A stretch of 64,000 bases of DNA, from contig OY759221.1 in NCBI GenBank assembly GCA_963662175.1, positions 19,641,027 through 19,705,026 of the forward strand, read 5' to 3'. Source of the DNA: Aradus depressus. Its lineage: Eukaryota; Arthropoda; Insecta; Hemiptera; Aradidae. Positions 1 through 10,247 of this stretch are shown in pieces. The position numbers and the translations under genes are program-made. The notes under the pieces were generated by a model that worked only from the letters and a program-made list of their open reading frames with translations, was not told the origin of the DNA and did no database searches. Each line of letters starts with the position of its first letter. Within the stretch, counting starts at the first letter, position 1.

Positions 1-1407
1 CAAAAAGCATCGCATATCTGACAGGGCTGTTCAATGGCTGTTTAAGGAGAGGATACTTTCCTGACACGTGGAAAAATGCATTCGTGGTTGTATTTCATAA
101 GCAAGGCAGGCCGAAACAAGACCCCGAAAGCTATAGGCCAATAAGTCTTTTAAACTCAATGTCTAAACTTTTCGAAAAGATAATTTATAAAAGACTTCTT
201 CAATGTTTAGAAGGCACCATACCGTCCCACCAGTTTGGGTTCAAAGCCAAGCACTCGGCGGTTCAGCAGCTCCAACGGGTGACCGAAATGATCGTCCATG
301 GCTTTGAGGCGAAGACATACACTGCCGCCGTATTTTTGGATGTAGCCGCAGCCTTCGACACCGTTTGGCATGAGGGGCTGATATATAAACTGAAGAAAAG
401 CCTGGCACCCAGATACATTGTTCAACTTATTACGTCTTTTCTCCACGGCAGAACATTTCAAGTTAAAGTGGGCAACGCAATGAGCACTCAGAAAAGAATA
501 AGAGCCGGGGTCCCTCAAGGTGCTATTTTGAGCCCTCTACTTTTCAATTTGTTCATGCAAGACATCCCCGAAATTCCCACGGCAACATTAGCCACCTATG
601 CCGATGACACAATGATCGCCTGTCAGCATGGTGTCCTCTCCGTCGCCATTGAACAGCTCCAGGAAGCCCTGACAGAAGTTTCTCACTGGTTTTCAAAATG
701 GAGGCTCAAACTGAACGCAGGGAAGACCGAAGCCAAAATTTTCACTCTTCGCAGATTCTCCATAGAAGAACAAATCAAGCTGCAAATTGATGACCTCCCG
801 ATTCTCTGGAATCCTAAGGACCAGGGTGTGCGCTATCTTGGAGTACTTTTAGATACACGACTCACATGGAAACTACACGTTAACAGAAAACTACAGCTAG
901 CATATTCACGACTTAACACCCTCTACCCTCTCATAAACAGAAACACGCCACTTAAACACACGTGTACTATTCTGCTATACAAGACACTCCTACTTCCACT
1001 TCTAACATATGCCTGCCCAGTCTGGATCGGTACCAGCAACACTAACATGAAACGACTACAAACATTCCAGAATAAAGTACTCCGAATAGCAACAAACGCA
1101 CCCTGGTTTGTCAGGAATCACAAAATCCACGAAGAATTGGGTGTTCCTCTTTTTGCAGCTCACATCGAGAAACTAGTGAAGAACCACCACGAAGCCCTTG
1201 TGCATTGTTCCGGGGCTGTACACTACAGTCTAGGAGCGCCTACTCCTGGGAGGCGACTCAAACAAAGACTGTACCAGGACCTCCTATTTTAAACCCTTAA
1301 TTTTCTTATATATTTGTGTATAGCACCTTTTTTTGCTGGTCCAAATAAATTTTGTTGTTGTTTGTTGTTTTATTTTATGTATTATTTTTTTTGTAAAAAA
1401 AAAAAAA
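1..1407 (+). mobile_element. LINE 3' end with untranslated tail
   Basis: After the stop at 1292 there is a short 3' UTR with AATAAA at 1344-1349, a TTG-rich tail (1351-1370) and an A-run at 1395-1407. This fits target-primed insertion of a Jockey-type element. The exact 3' boundary and target duplication cannot be set because the 5' end is outside the window. Confidence 0.75.
3..1292 (+). CDS. Non-LTR retrotransposon reverse transcriptase, C-terminal part (Jockey-like), cut by the window edge
   Basis: The frame is open from base 3 to a TAA at 1290-1292, so the gene continues left of the window. The GTG at 84 is only an internal codon, because coding similarity (…GYFPDTWKNA…) extends upstream of it. 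Reverse transcriptase blocks occur in the usual order: YRPISLLNSMSKLFEKII, HQFGFKAKHS, the first catalytic motif FLDVAAAFD (about base 336), GVPQGAILSPLLFNLF, the catalytic box YADDT at 597, then KWRLKLNAGKTE and VRYLGVLLDTRLTW. The C-terminus ends in the RRLKQRLYQDLL signature seen in other LINE tails of this window. The product would copy its own mRNA at a nicked genomic target. No frameshift or internal stop is visible, so this is the least decayed LINE here. The clade (Jockey rather than CR1) is inferred from motif style. Confidence 0.9.
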   Translation, partial: KSIAYLTGLFNGCLRRGYFPDTWKNAFVVVFHKQGRPKQDPESYRPISLLNSMSKLFEKIIYKRLLQCLEGTIPSHQFGFKAKHSAVQQLQRVTEMIVHGFEAKTYTAAVFLDVAAAFDTVWHEGLIYKLKKSLAPRYIVQLITSFLHGRTFQVKVGNAMSTQKRIRAGVPQGAILSPLLFNLFMQDIPEIPTATLATYADDTMIACQHGVLSVAIEQLQEALTEVSHWFSKWRLKLNAGKTEAKIFTLRRFSIEEQIKLQIDDLPILWNPKDQGVRYLGVLLDTRLTWKLHVNRKLQLAYSRLNTLYPLINRNTPLKHTCTILLYKTLLLPLLTYACPVWIGTSNTNMKRLQTFQNKVLRIATNAPWFVRNHKIHEELGVPLFAAHIEKLVKNHHEALVHCSGAVHYSLGAPTPGRRLKQRLYQDLLF

Positions 1408-1564
1408 TTATCAGACAGTTTTATAATGAGGGCAACCTCGAAAGCCTGCTAGTATAAATTATAAAAACAAAAATCATAAAAAACAGAGGTTTTGTTTTTA
1501 TTTTACAATCTATCAAGTAATTGAATGGTCAAACTTTTTACATTTGTTAAATGTTTTGTGATAG

Positions 1565-1761
1565 TTATTTCCGACATTAACTGGAATAATTTCAACATTG
1601 ACTGAGAGAATACAATTTTTGTAAGCTAGCGAAGTGAATATATTTCCAAAGAGGTTCGCAATTGAGAACCACTACTTAGAGAGGTACAAATGCAAACCTC
1701 TTTGGAAATATCGACAATCTTGCTGTTGTTTGAATATTTCCATAGTTAATGTCAGAAATGA
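1565..1761. repeat. Short imperfect inverted repeat, hairpin or MITE-like
   Basis: TTTCCAAAGAGGTTCGCA at 1643-1660 is mirrored by TGCAAACCTCTTTGGAAA at 1691-1708. An outer pair, TTTCCGACATTAACT near 1567 and AGTTAATGTCAGAAA near 1745, is also inverted. The whole block can fold on itself with a loop of about 30 bases. No coding sequence is visible. It could be a small MITE or a chance hairpin; two nested arm pairs favour the former. Confidence 0.6.
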
Positions 1762-2146
1762 CCAACTTCCATAGAAAAGCCATTATTTCAATGACAAAAG
1801 ATACTTTCCTTTTAATCATGTTTTTATTTCTTTTGTTTCACCGGAGCCAAATCCTCATTTTTTTTTCACAGAGACAAAAGAAATGATAATTAAAATGTTA
1901 AAAAGTAAGAGAGAAAGACATGATAAACAAGAAATAAAGACAAGTTTATATTAATTTGCACTCTTATTACTTTCGGTGTTACCCTAAAAATGAAAATGAG
2001 GATGAGAAAAAAAAAAAATAATAATTTCTCTCAAATGTAAATTTAATTGCGTTCATTACACAATGGCTTTGTAATTTTGAAAATTGAAGAAAAGAAAGTG
2101 AGTATAGAAACGTTTTAAATGAAAATATCTTCATGAAGATAAAGTG

Positions 2147-2525
2147 GCTAGCATTTGGCTGGACACCGAAAGTACTGGGGCTAGAATGGCTGGCTGGATC
2201 TCCGAAGGTACCTACTGGGGCTAGAATGGCTGGCTGGATCTCCGAAGGTACTGGGGCTAGAATGGCTGGCTGGATCTCCGAAGGTACCTACTGGGGCTAG
2301 AATTACTGGCTGGATCTCCGAAGGTACTGGGGCTAGAATGGCTGGCTGGATCTCCGAAGGTACCTACTGGGGCTAGAAGTGCTGGCTGGATCTCCGAAGA
2401 TACTGGGGCTAGAATTGCTGGCTGGATCTCCGAAGATACTGGGGCTAGAATTGCTGGCTGGACACCGAAGGTACTGGAGCTAGAATTGCTGGCTCGATAT
2501 CCGAAGGTACTGACGGGGCTAACAG
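2147..2525. repeat. Minisatellite of about 10 units alternating between 36 and 40 bp
   Basis: The core GGCTGGATCTCCGAAGGTAC followed by TGGGGCTAGAAT recurs about ten times head to tail. In the middle of the array units with and without an extra CTAC alternate, giving a 76-bp higher-order period. The outer units are more diverged (GGACACCGAA variants). It is non-coding and there are no spacers, so it is not a CRISPR array. Confidence 0.9.
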
Positions 2526-2722
2526 TTTTTTCATATCATAGTTTCAACAAAAAAATTATAACTATTTGGACCTATAAATATATATTATTATTTTTTTTTT
2601 TTATTAATCTTAAGCCACAACTATGAAAAAAATGCACAGCCAGCGGCTATGCTGACATATACTATACAAACATAATACAAATAAAATAAAATAATAAATA
2701 TATATGTATATATATTTATATT

Positions 2723-3060
2723 GAGGGCGCCGGTAACTCAGTGGTATGCGTGCTTGCCTTCTGAGCGCAAGATCGTGGGATCGAAACCCGACCGAGGCCC
2801 TTAGTTTATTTTATCTGGGAGGTAAGCACGCCGTCCTTCGGATGGGACGTTAAGCGATGGTCCCGAGCCTGTACGATGTCAGGTACTCGTTAAAGACCCC
2901 TACCCTAGATGAATAAAAATTTAAGGTAGGCAAAATTTAGGACTCCCACAGTAGAGTCGGGCTCATGTCCACCAGAGTGACAAAAGAGCGCTCTGGTAGT
3001 AGGCGATATGACCTCGTTGTTAAAGCCCGGGCATAAGTCATAAAACCTAACCTAACCTAA
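2723..3060 (+). mobile_element. tRNA-derived SINE, full length
   Basis: This is the reference copy of a family with about 16 members in the window. The head GAGGGCGCCGGTAACTCAGTGG holds an A-box, and GGGATCGAAACCC (GGTTCGAAACCC in sister copies) is the B-box; together they form the internal polymerase III promoter. A body of about 190 bp follows, with the conserved stretch CCGTCCTTCGGATGGGACGT. The end is CATAAAACCTAACCTAACC. It has no open reading frame and must use a partner LINE to move. Confidence 0.88.
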
Positions 3061-3432
3061 AATAATAAAAATAAATATTACATAAAAGGCTTGAGAGAGG
3101 AAAAAGTTGAAAGAACCCTCATGACATCACTTCATACCAGGAGATCTCTATGCCAAACTCTCTTTAATCTTCTTGGGGGAATGTGAAGTAAAGTATTTAA
3201 GATTTTGCGAACTTTCGGATTGGTTTGTATGTAAATTTTTGTGTAGTAACGTTGGTATAAATGTTTAATGGTTGTGTATATGGGTGTGACGTTCAAGTCG
3301 CGGTGTAAAGTCTTGTTGCTAACGTATGTTGGGCATTGCGTGATCAGTCGGAGAGTGTTGGATTGAAATACCTGTATTCTTTTGATGTTCGAAGTCTTGG
3401 CTGTACCATACATTTGTAAGCCATAGGTGGAC
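3061..3432 (-). pseudogene. 5'-truncated LINE, last 90-100 codons of reverse transcriptase ORF
   Basis: The minus strand encodes YGTAKTSNIKRIQVFQS and then the terminal signature PPRRLKRVWHRDLL before a stop at 3132. These match the C-terminal region of the LINE relics at 61.1 kb and 48.6 kb. The frame opens a little upstream of 3413 (…STYGLQM…) and is cut near 3432. The 3' UTR abuts the tail of the neighbouring SINE. It is too short to be active. Confidence 0.8.
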
Positions 3433-3849
3433 CTATAAATATAAATTTAACATTTCAATCAAGTATCACAGGTATCATATGAGTTTTATCATTAATTAGT
3501 GTGCGGCAATGTACTTTTATGGAAGTTCTTATGAGCAGTAATGAGCTGAAACCTCATGGCTACAGGAAAAACATTTTTATAATCCTGAGAATTGAGGTCA
3601 TCTTGAGGAAGTTCCTTGTATTTTGTTGTTGATATCATAAACACACATTAAATAATTTATTATTGATTATACTAAAGTCGCCCGAGGACAAAAATGGATC
3701 GGAAAGTTATTGTTACATGGATTTATTCATTTATATAATCATATAAAAATAAAATATACATGGCGATGTATTATTAAAACTACTGGTAAACTTACATACA
3801 ATTAACTATACTCTTCCTTCGTCTTTGTAGTTTCTTATACACCTGTAGA

Positions 3850-4188
3850 GGTTTAGGTTTTATGACTCATGCCCGGGCTTTAACTGCGAAGTCATATCGC
3901 CTACTACCGCGTTCTTTCGTCACTCTGGTGGACATGAGCCCGACTCTACTGTGGGAGTCCTAAATTTTGCCTAACCTGAATTTTTATTTACCTAGGGTAG
4001 GGGTCTTTAACGAGTACCTGACATCGTACAGGCTCGGGACCATCGCTTAACGTCCCATCCGAAGGACGGCATGCTTAAGTTTATTTTACCACCCAAATAA
4101 AATAAACTAAGGGCCTCGGTCGGGTTTCGAACCCACGATCTTGAGCTCAGAAGAGAAGCACGCATACCACTGAGCTACCGGCGCCCTC
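3850..4188 (-). mobile_element. tRNA-derived SINE, full length
   Basis: Reverse-oriented copy. The head with A- and B-boxes lies at 4100-4188 and the tail (CCTAAAC in this strand's sense) at 3850. It has about the same length as the copy at 2723 and lies about 790 bp from it in opposite orientation, so the two could pair. Confidence 0.85.
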
Positions 4189-4271
4189 TATATCTGTAGA
4201 TCTGCTGATTTTAGTCTAGGTTACTAAGTAAATATATACACATGTTATTGAAGGACTTCTTACTTGGAGGG

Positions 4272-4395
4272 TAAAAAAAAACTTTGAGCATGCCGTCCTT
4301 CGGATTGCAAGTGATTGTCCCAAGCCTGTACGATGTCAGGTATTCTTTAAAGACCCCTACCCTTGGTAAACCTGTGTAAGCAAAAGTTAGGGGCG
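4272..4395 (+). mobile_element. SINE body fragment, diverged
   Basis: The stretch GCATGCCGTCCTTCGGATTG, the CCTGTACGATGTCAGGTA block and the GACCCCTACCC block are recognisable. The tRNA-like head and the tail are missing. The 100-codon frame across this fragment (4407-4709) is chance. Confidence 0.65.
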
Positions 4396-4639
4396 GACTT
4401 GATAATGTGAGAATACGGCTTTTGTTGAAGGAAACTGGGGTGGGAACAGGATCAGCGTCACAGAGTGAATGTGACGTTGCTGCACTTTTCTTCATTAAGC
4501 TTTACTCCTCACTCCTGACAACATTTTTCTATTTACAGAAGGATCAGATTTTGGGAAGCTGTGGTAAGATCTTGTTTGGAAGAAAGGCAAAAGTTTCTAG
4601 AATGTTTAGACTGGGAATAAATTTCATCCTGAGCTCAAA

Positions 4640-4820
4640 ATCGCTGGTTCGAAACCTGGCCAAGGTCCAAAAAACCCCTGGTCCTTCGGATGGGACGTTA
4701 AGTGAATAAACCTAGGTAAAATTTAAGACTTCTATGTTCTTGTTCACCAGTGGAATGTAATATCGCCCTGGTAGTAGGCGATATGGTCTCATAGTTAAGC
4801 ACGAGTCACAATATCTAATC
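4640..4820 (+). mobile_element. SINE fragment with internal deletion
   Basis: A B-box-like GGTTCGAAACC is followed at once by CCTTCGGATGGGACGTTAAG, then by the GGTAGTAGGCGATATGG segment and a GAGTCACAATATCTAA tail. The middle is deleted. It may derive from the same insertion as the fragment at 4272. Confidence 0.6.
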
Positions 4821-5425
4821 AACCAAATCAGTACATTGTAATTTCGTGCTGATAAAATTATTTAACATGCTTTTGTATTTCCAATTCGTGCAAATTATAT
4901 TATATATATTACTACATCCTCCTGACTAAAAGAACGGACAGGATTGAGTCGGCCATGTTTTCCTGTAATAACTGTAATTACTTTGGATCCGAGATCTAGT
5001 TAATATTCACGAAGTGCTCTTACATTTAATATTCCAAAGGGAGGGGGTGGCAACGAACACAACCAATTTCCCTCACCCCCACTCCCACTACCATCTCCTG
5101 TTACAAGAGGTAATTCAGTATCATTACTACCTCAGTGGCCGATGCAGTGTTACTTATTGGCAGAGATAGGGAGATGTAATGCTTATTTTAAAGGATTTTA
5201 AAATTCGGGTATAATAAATCTTATAGATTTGATTATATATATATTTTTTTTTTAAATATTTTTATTATACATATTTACAATCGGTATAGACAGACCATAA
5301 GCAAATTTGTTGACAATAGGTATTGTATAACTAAATACAAGAGAGAAAAAAATAAAATAGAACAAATAATAATTTAAAAAAAAAAAAAATAACCATTTTT
5401 GAAAATAATAATAATAATAATAAAA
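4821..5425. other. No gene seen
   Basis: AT-rich sequence with a short purine- and pyrimidine-rich stretch near 5040-5100 and poly-T or poly-A runs at 5240 and 5380. No frame or repeat can be supported. Confidence 0.5.
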
Positions 5426-5652
5426 ATCTCTCCGTGAAGTCATGAAGACTATGTACAAAATAATAACTATGTATACAATGAGAAAATAATTTTAACGATA
5501 ATAATAAAAAATATAAATAAAAAAAATGAAAAATATAATAATAATAAAAATAAGAATATAAGAAATTAGGTTTAAAAAAAATGTATATATATAATAAATA
5601 CATACATAAAATAATAATAATAATAATAATAATAAAAATCTCTCCGTGAAGT
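5426..5652. repeat. AT-rich tandem repeat, left part, split by the LTR element
   Basis: A unit of about 210 bp starting AAAAATCTCTCCGTGAAGTC and ending in a TAA microsatellite. The next unit begins at about 5635, is interrupted at 5652 by the LTR retrotransposon, and resumes at 10818. This shows that the array existed before the insertion. Confidence 0.8.
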
Positions 5653-6222
5653 TGTAACGAAGTTACATATATGGTTCACATATGGAACTCACCCCATCTC
5701 ATTTATCGATAGTCGTTCGGAAATGTACCTATGTTGATTGAACGGTTGTACACCGGGAGCGCTCACCTCCTAGGTTGAGCTATCAATCAACTTAGAGCAC
5801 ACATTCGATTCCTAGTCGTACTAGAGAGAGACCAACTTGCCTCCGCAGAGAGCGAACATACCAGGTGCTGTATATTGTAAATGAAGTATATTTGAAATTA
5901 TTATATATATATATTATTCTTTAGAGGGGATCCTTTGTATTAGATATTTCACCAGTCTATTAGTTATTTTGAAGTGATTTTGAGTTTATTACGAAGATTA
6001 TATTTCCACGTTTTTCTTCTATAACTCTTTTTCTTATTTTCTCTCTACCACCCCTTTCCCAGCAGAAGTGGCGATCATCTGGACTCCAGACTTTTCCTAA
6101 TCGGAAATATAGGTTTATTTTCACGAGGGTTTTTGTCCAGTAACTGGAATTTCCGCCCTCAAGTGTTTTTGATGTCTGTTCTCGGCTTCCACGGCTAGTT
6201 ATAAAGGGAACAAATCATTACA
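5653..6222 (+). repeat. 5' LTR of the gag-only element
   Basis: 570 bp, TG…CA ends, matching 10248-10817 without an obvious difference. It would hold the promoter and polyadenylation signals of the element. Confidence 0.9.
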
Positions 6223-6226
6223 CCCA

Positions 6227-6237
6227 TGGTAGCAGAG
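6227..6237 (+). other. Primer binding site, initiator tRNA-Met type
   Basis: TGGTAGCAGAG lies 4 bases after the 5' LTR. It is complementary to the 3' end of animal initiator tRNA-Met (…CUCUGCUACCA), from general knowledge of that tRNA. The next base departs from the full 12-base match. Confidence 0.75.
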
Positions 6238-6589
6238 AGCGTGGTTAAGGTCGTTGTCCTTTTTTTTCGTCATTTTTCTTTCTTTCGAAAGTCTGCCTAG
6301 GAAGACGCTGAGACTTTTTCTTTTGTCTCTAGCGTGGGTAGTTGTCGGGGCAAGTTAGAATTGGTTTGTATGGGCAAGCTAATTCATTTGTAGTCTCCTG
6401 GATCCCGTTTTTATATTTTGTGAAAGATTTTGGATTTTTGTGGAAAGTTTTAGTACTTGAATAGTTGAGCACCTTTGATCCTATAGTTCTTGGAACTTTG
6501 ACCTCTTGGTGATTCACTTTGGGGATTATAGACTTAGGTAGGATCTTGTTTGTTAATTTGTTTTCTTTAGTTTTCTTAGCAATCTTAAG

Positions 6590-7882
6590 ATGGCGACTGA
6601 AACAGTTAGTCCTTCTATGATGGAAAAATTAATAGACACTATTAATTCCTTATCCGACAAAGTAAATAGTTTGGTCGGAGAAAGGGCTGAAAATAAACGA
6701 ATAATGGCCGCTATCCAATTGGGGTTGAATAATTTATCGACTGCCGTGCAAGCAGATCGGGAAAACCTCAACCAGTTATCAGCCGAATTTGGGAAATCCA
6801 GAAAAACGGAAGTTCCCGAAAAATCTGATCAAGGTTTGAATAGCGCATTCCTAAGTATGGATTCAAAGGTTAGTGAATGTACTTTTAATAAAATTAAGAT
6901 TCCTAATTATATTGAGAGGAGAATCGAATCATTTCCTAGGTTAATCGTTAATGACCCTACTAGTGTTATAGTGTTTTTGGAAAATTTATTTGATTGTTAT
7001 TTGATAGAGAAGCAATATATGAGTGACATAATTAAGAGATTGTCTTATAAGGACCCGTCGAATAGAATTTTGAAGAAATTAGTAGAATTGAATATGTGCG
7101 ATTTCAATGAAATCCGAGATAAATTTATTAGGGAACTGACCACTCCCAAGGTACGTCTATTATATGAATTTAAGTATATTCATCGAGTACAAAAGGTCGA
7201 CGAAAGTTTTCGTGATTTTGCTGATAGTGTGGTGAAATTTTGCAAAATACTTGATAGAAATAGTGAATATGATATTGTGGTAATAGTTTTAGAAGGTATA
7301 AACTCTAAAACAAGAGGCTTCTGTAATTTTCAAAATAGGCCTACTAATCTTAAGGAGTTATACAATTTGATAGAAGAGGTAGACAAATTGTGTTTGATTG
7401 AAAGTTCCGAAAATTATAATGGTTCTCATTTCGAAACCAATTATACGGAAAGGTTGTTGCGTAAAGGTCAGGTTAGTGATCAACATTTTGATCGGAGTAA
7501 AGGTAATCATATGAGATTTTTTAGATATAATGGTTACAATCGCAATAGATTTAATGGTAATTTTTCTAATGGCAATGTGAATAGAAATTCACAAGGTAAT
7601 TATTACAGAAAGCGAGATAATGGTGGTTATGGAAATAGAAATTCTGAAAGTTATGTTTACAAAGGTAATCAATTTCCGGCCAAGGCAGGTCGATATGTAA
7701 CCAATGATAAAGTAACCTCTCCTTCGAAAAACAATAGTCAATTATTTACTTTAAGTAGTGATACTTTGAAAGGACTTATCAATGAATGTATTGTGAATAA
7801 TAACAAGTGTAATTACAATTCTTATGGCAAAACGAGTAGGAAAAAGAAATCCAAAAGTGTTTTAATTGATAAAAGTGTTTAA
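6590..7882 (+). CDS. gag: Gag-like structural protein of the LTR element, 430 aa
   Basis: The ATG at 6590 sits in AAGATGGCG, a good eukaryotic start context, about 350 bp after the primer site. Residues 1-80 are heptad-rich and probably coiled coil (LIDTINSLSDKVNSLVG). A mainly helical segment of about residues 100-275 contains ESFRDFADSVVKFCK, in the style of Ty3/Gypsy capsids. Residues of about 300-375 are rich in Asn, Arg, Gly and Tyr (NGYNRNRFNGNFSNG), a basic nucleocapsid-like tail without a CCHC zinc knuckle. The C-terminus is lysine-rich (SRKKKSKS). The protein would assemble particles and package the element's RNA. The frame is intact, which with the matching LTRs points to recent activity. 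It is followed by non-coding DNA where pol is expected. The family assignment is inferred. Confidence 0.8.
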   Translation: MATETVSPSMMEKLIDTINSLSDKVNSLVGERAENKRIMAAIQLGLNNLSTAVQADRENLNQLSAEFGKSRKTEVPEKSDQGLNSAFLSMDSKVSECTFNKIKIPNYIERRIESFPRLIVNDPTSVIVFLENLFDCYLIEKQYMSDIIKRLSYKDPSNRILKKLVELNMCDFNEIRDKFIRELTTPKVRLLYEFKYIHRVQKVDESFRDFADSVVKFCKILDRNSEYDIVVIVLEGINSKTRGFCNFQNRPTNLKELYNLIEEVDKLCLIESSENYNGSHFETNYTERLLRKGQVSDQHFDRSKGNHMRFFRYNGYNRNRFNGNFSNGNVNRNSQGNYYRKRDNGGYGNRNSESYVYKGNQFPAKAGRYVTNDKVTSPSKNNSQLFTLSSDTLKGLINECIVNNNKCNYNSYGKTSRKKKSKSVLIDKSV

Positions 7883-10225
7883 TTATAAATGAATATGGCC
7901 TAATTATTGATTTGGATTTACGATTTTGCTTTGATAAGGTATGTTTATGTTTTTTTATGATAATTGTGATTATATTAATGAGTTTTGATTAAACAAAGTG
8001 AATTTTGTAGATGTATGTATTGTTTTCTACTCGATTACTTACGGTACCTACTATGTGTTTTTTATTATGCGCACCGAAAGAGATGTGATTGTTACATGGT
8101 TTATATTGATAATAACGTATATGATTATGATATATATTTTGGTTTTTTTACGCAATTTGTAGTTGCGATTTAAGGTTCTGTGAGCACAGACCTTTTATTT
8201 GTTTTGGTATTATGATCATTCTGATTTGAGTGCGTTGACAAAATCAGATCAATTGTCTGGAAGGTTGCCTCGTATGGTTTCTTGATATCTCATGTCATTT
8301 TGGTATGAGGTGCGAGACGTTTCAGGTCAGAGGAACTACATAGCCGAGGTCCTGTCACGATCTCTCACCCTGGAACCATTACAGCAGCCGAGATTTCCCA
8401 GGTTTGGAATTCTGCGTAGATCGCAGATCCAACCTTGATATCTGAGAGACAAATGGATCAAAGTCGCGCATAGCGGTAAATACGCAGTATACCAAGGTAA
8501 ATAGTTTACAATTATTAGTAAATAATGATATTTGATTATGATAGTGTGCACATAAAGGTATACTTGAGTAATATTCTTCGCGCGCACGACGTGCGTAAGA
8601 TTTTACGTCGCCTGTCTATTATTGTTTTCGACGGACTGATCACCCGTTAGACTAAGAAGGCTTAAGTTTCACAGTTGAAACGGTATACCACGGCGAAATA
8701 ATATTTTATGGTTTATTTTGTATTTGATGAACATAAATTGTTTTTGATTATTATTATATTTGTATTTGCGCAATATTTTGATGTGTTTATATGTGCATTG
8801 GTACCTATATCCTTATTCTGTATATGTTTTCCCTATTGTGAGTGTTGTCTATCCTCAATCTTTAAGTTCATATGACTTTTTGGGAAATATGCATATCAGG
8901 TTTATATAAGATATATATTGGCCATATAATATTATGTATTTTGATGATGTTATGAGAAGGTTTATCACGGAAAGTGAACATAAATTATATTGAATATTTG
9001 TCATTACAATGTTGTTTTTTGTTTCATATAATTATTGAAAAATGAGTATGCATTTGAAAACCTTCCTATATGAACTTCAATGAAAAATGAAAATGTGTTC
9101 CCTATGTAATTTGTTTTGAATTGTGTAAATTTTTGATAAGGGACACCGAAGAATTTTTGTAAATATTGTCATATCATTTTTTCTTTACTATATTGTACTT
9201 TTGAAGACTGGTAAATTAGGAAAAGATTGTTAGGATTATGGGGTCTTAATAATTTTTCTCTTTTGAACCAAGAAAGTCAATTTTTGTATATTATGATATC
9301 GGACTTAGGAAGAAATTGTAGTTAATTGTTAGATAAATGGATACTTGAATTATACTTGTGTTTTAAATTCAAGGATAGAACCGAGATCAGCTTACAGGTT
9401 TTTTTATGTGGTTACAAACGCCTTACAGTGAGATGGAATCATTTCTTTTGAGGATCATAGGATCTCAAATTGCCTTCGCAATTAAATTTGTGTTCACCAT
9501 CACACTTGCGTTTGTGGTTACTTTTTTCCTGATAATGCGAAGAACAGTAATAGTCTGAGCATTTTATGGTAAAATAACCAAGGCCTGCTGACTCTCGAGT
9601 TAAATTGAAATTATTGTATAAATTTTAATAGGAAGTATCCATAATGTGGGAAAATTTTTTTGTTTTTGGAGGGCAAGTATTTTTATTTTTAAAAGACTAA
9701 TGGTCGTTATTAGTATTTTTGGACAAAACCGGTGGCAAGTTGTACATATGATGTATATTTGTTTTGGTTACTTATTATGACTACTGACCAGCCATGGGTT
9801 TATCATTGTACTCACCCGCAGCCTAAACTTAGAGGTTACCCACTCATCGTGAGTCTAGTTTCTAGTTTAGGTGACTGGAAAATTTTTTCCTTTGATATTT
9901 TTTTTTCTCTTTATGGGTTGTCGGTTTACGCAACCAGTCATCTGGGAACCCCGGCATTTTTGAGGGGGTGGGGGAATTTTTCCACCAGCTGAGGCGAGCT
10001 TGTGCGCAACCTAGGAGTAGCAAGGCCGCTTAGCTCGGTTTAAGTCTCTGCCTGCCGTCCCAGCACAGGATGTTTGGTGACGATAGGAGGGACAATCCCC
10101 CTTGCTTTTCAGGGAGGGTCCCCCACCCCACCCCATAGTATATGGCTAGAATATCCTTGCGACGGGTGAATACATGAGCTGGTATAATTGAGTAATGCCA
10201 CCGGATTTGTTTTCCTGCCTCTCTT
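7883..10225 (+). other. Internal region of the LTR element where pol and env are expected; no pol
   Basis: 2.3 kb, T-rich on the plus strand, with no frame longer than about 86 codons and no reverse transcriptase, protease or integrase motif on either strand. A GC-richer patch at 8340-8460 and another at 9960-10140 are unexplained; the latter may belong to packaging or 3' end control. Only the short frame at 9406-9558 looks protein-like. Confidence 0.7.
9406..9558 (+). CDS. Possible small membrane peptide, 50 aa; may be an envelope remnant
   Basis: A frame with ATGs at 9406 and 9433 ends at TGA 9556-9558. Residues of about 20-45 form one strongly hydrophobic stretch (KFVFTITLAFVVTFFLIM) followed by Arg-Arg, as in a single-pass transmembrane anchor with a tiny cytoplasmic tail. 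Its place before the polypurine tract is where an env gene would end in an envelope-carrying element. There is no ectodomain. It may be the relic of such a gene or a chance hydrophobic frame in T-rich DNA. Confidence 0.25.
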   Translation: MWLQTPYSEMESFLLRIIGSQIAFAIKFVFTITLAFVVTFFLIMRRTVIV

Positions 10226-10242
10226 GAGGAGGAAGAGGGGGG
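10226..10242 (+). other. Polypurine tract
   Basis: Seventeen purines in a row (GAGGAGGAAGAGGGGGG) end 5 bases before the 3' LTR. This is the expected primer for plus-strand synthesis. Confidence 0.85.
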
Positions 10243-10247
10243 TAATA

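Noticed and set aside
2147..2525. Possible CRISPR array
   Set aside because: The repeats are contiguous with no unique spacers, and the genome is eukaryotic. The same holds for 12175-12621, 43208-43797 and 62978-63290.
2735..2800. Functional tRNA genes at the SINE heads
   Set aside because: A- and B-boxes are present, but the acceptor stem does not close and the sequence runs into a SINE body; every copy shows the same.
4407..4709. 100-codon frame
   Set aside because: Crosses SINE fragments and has no protein-like features.
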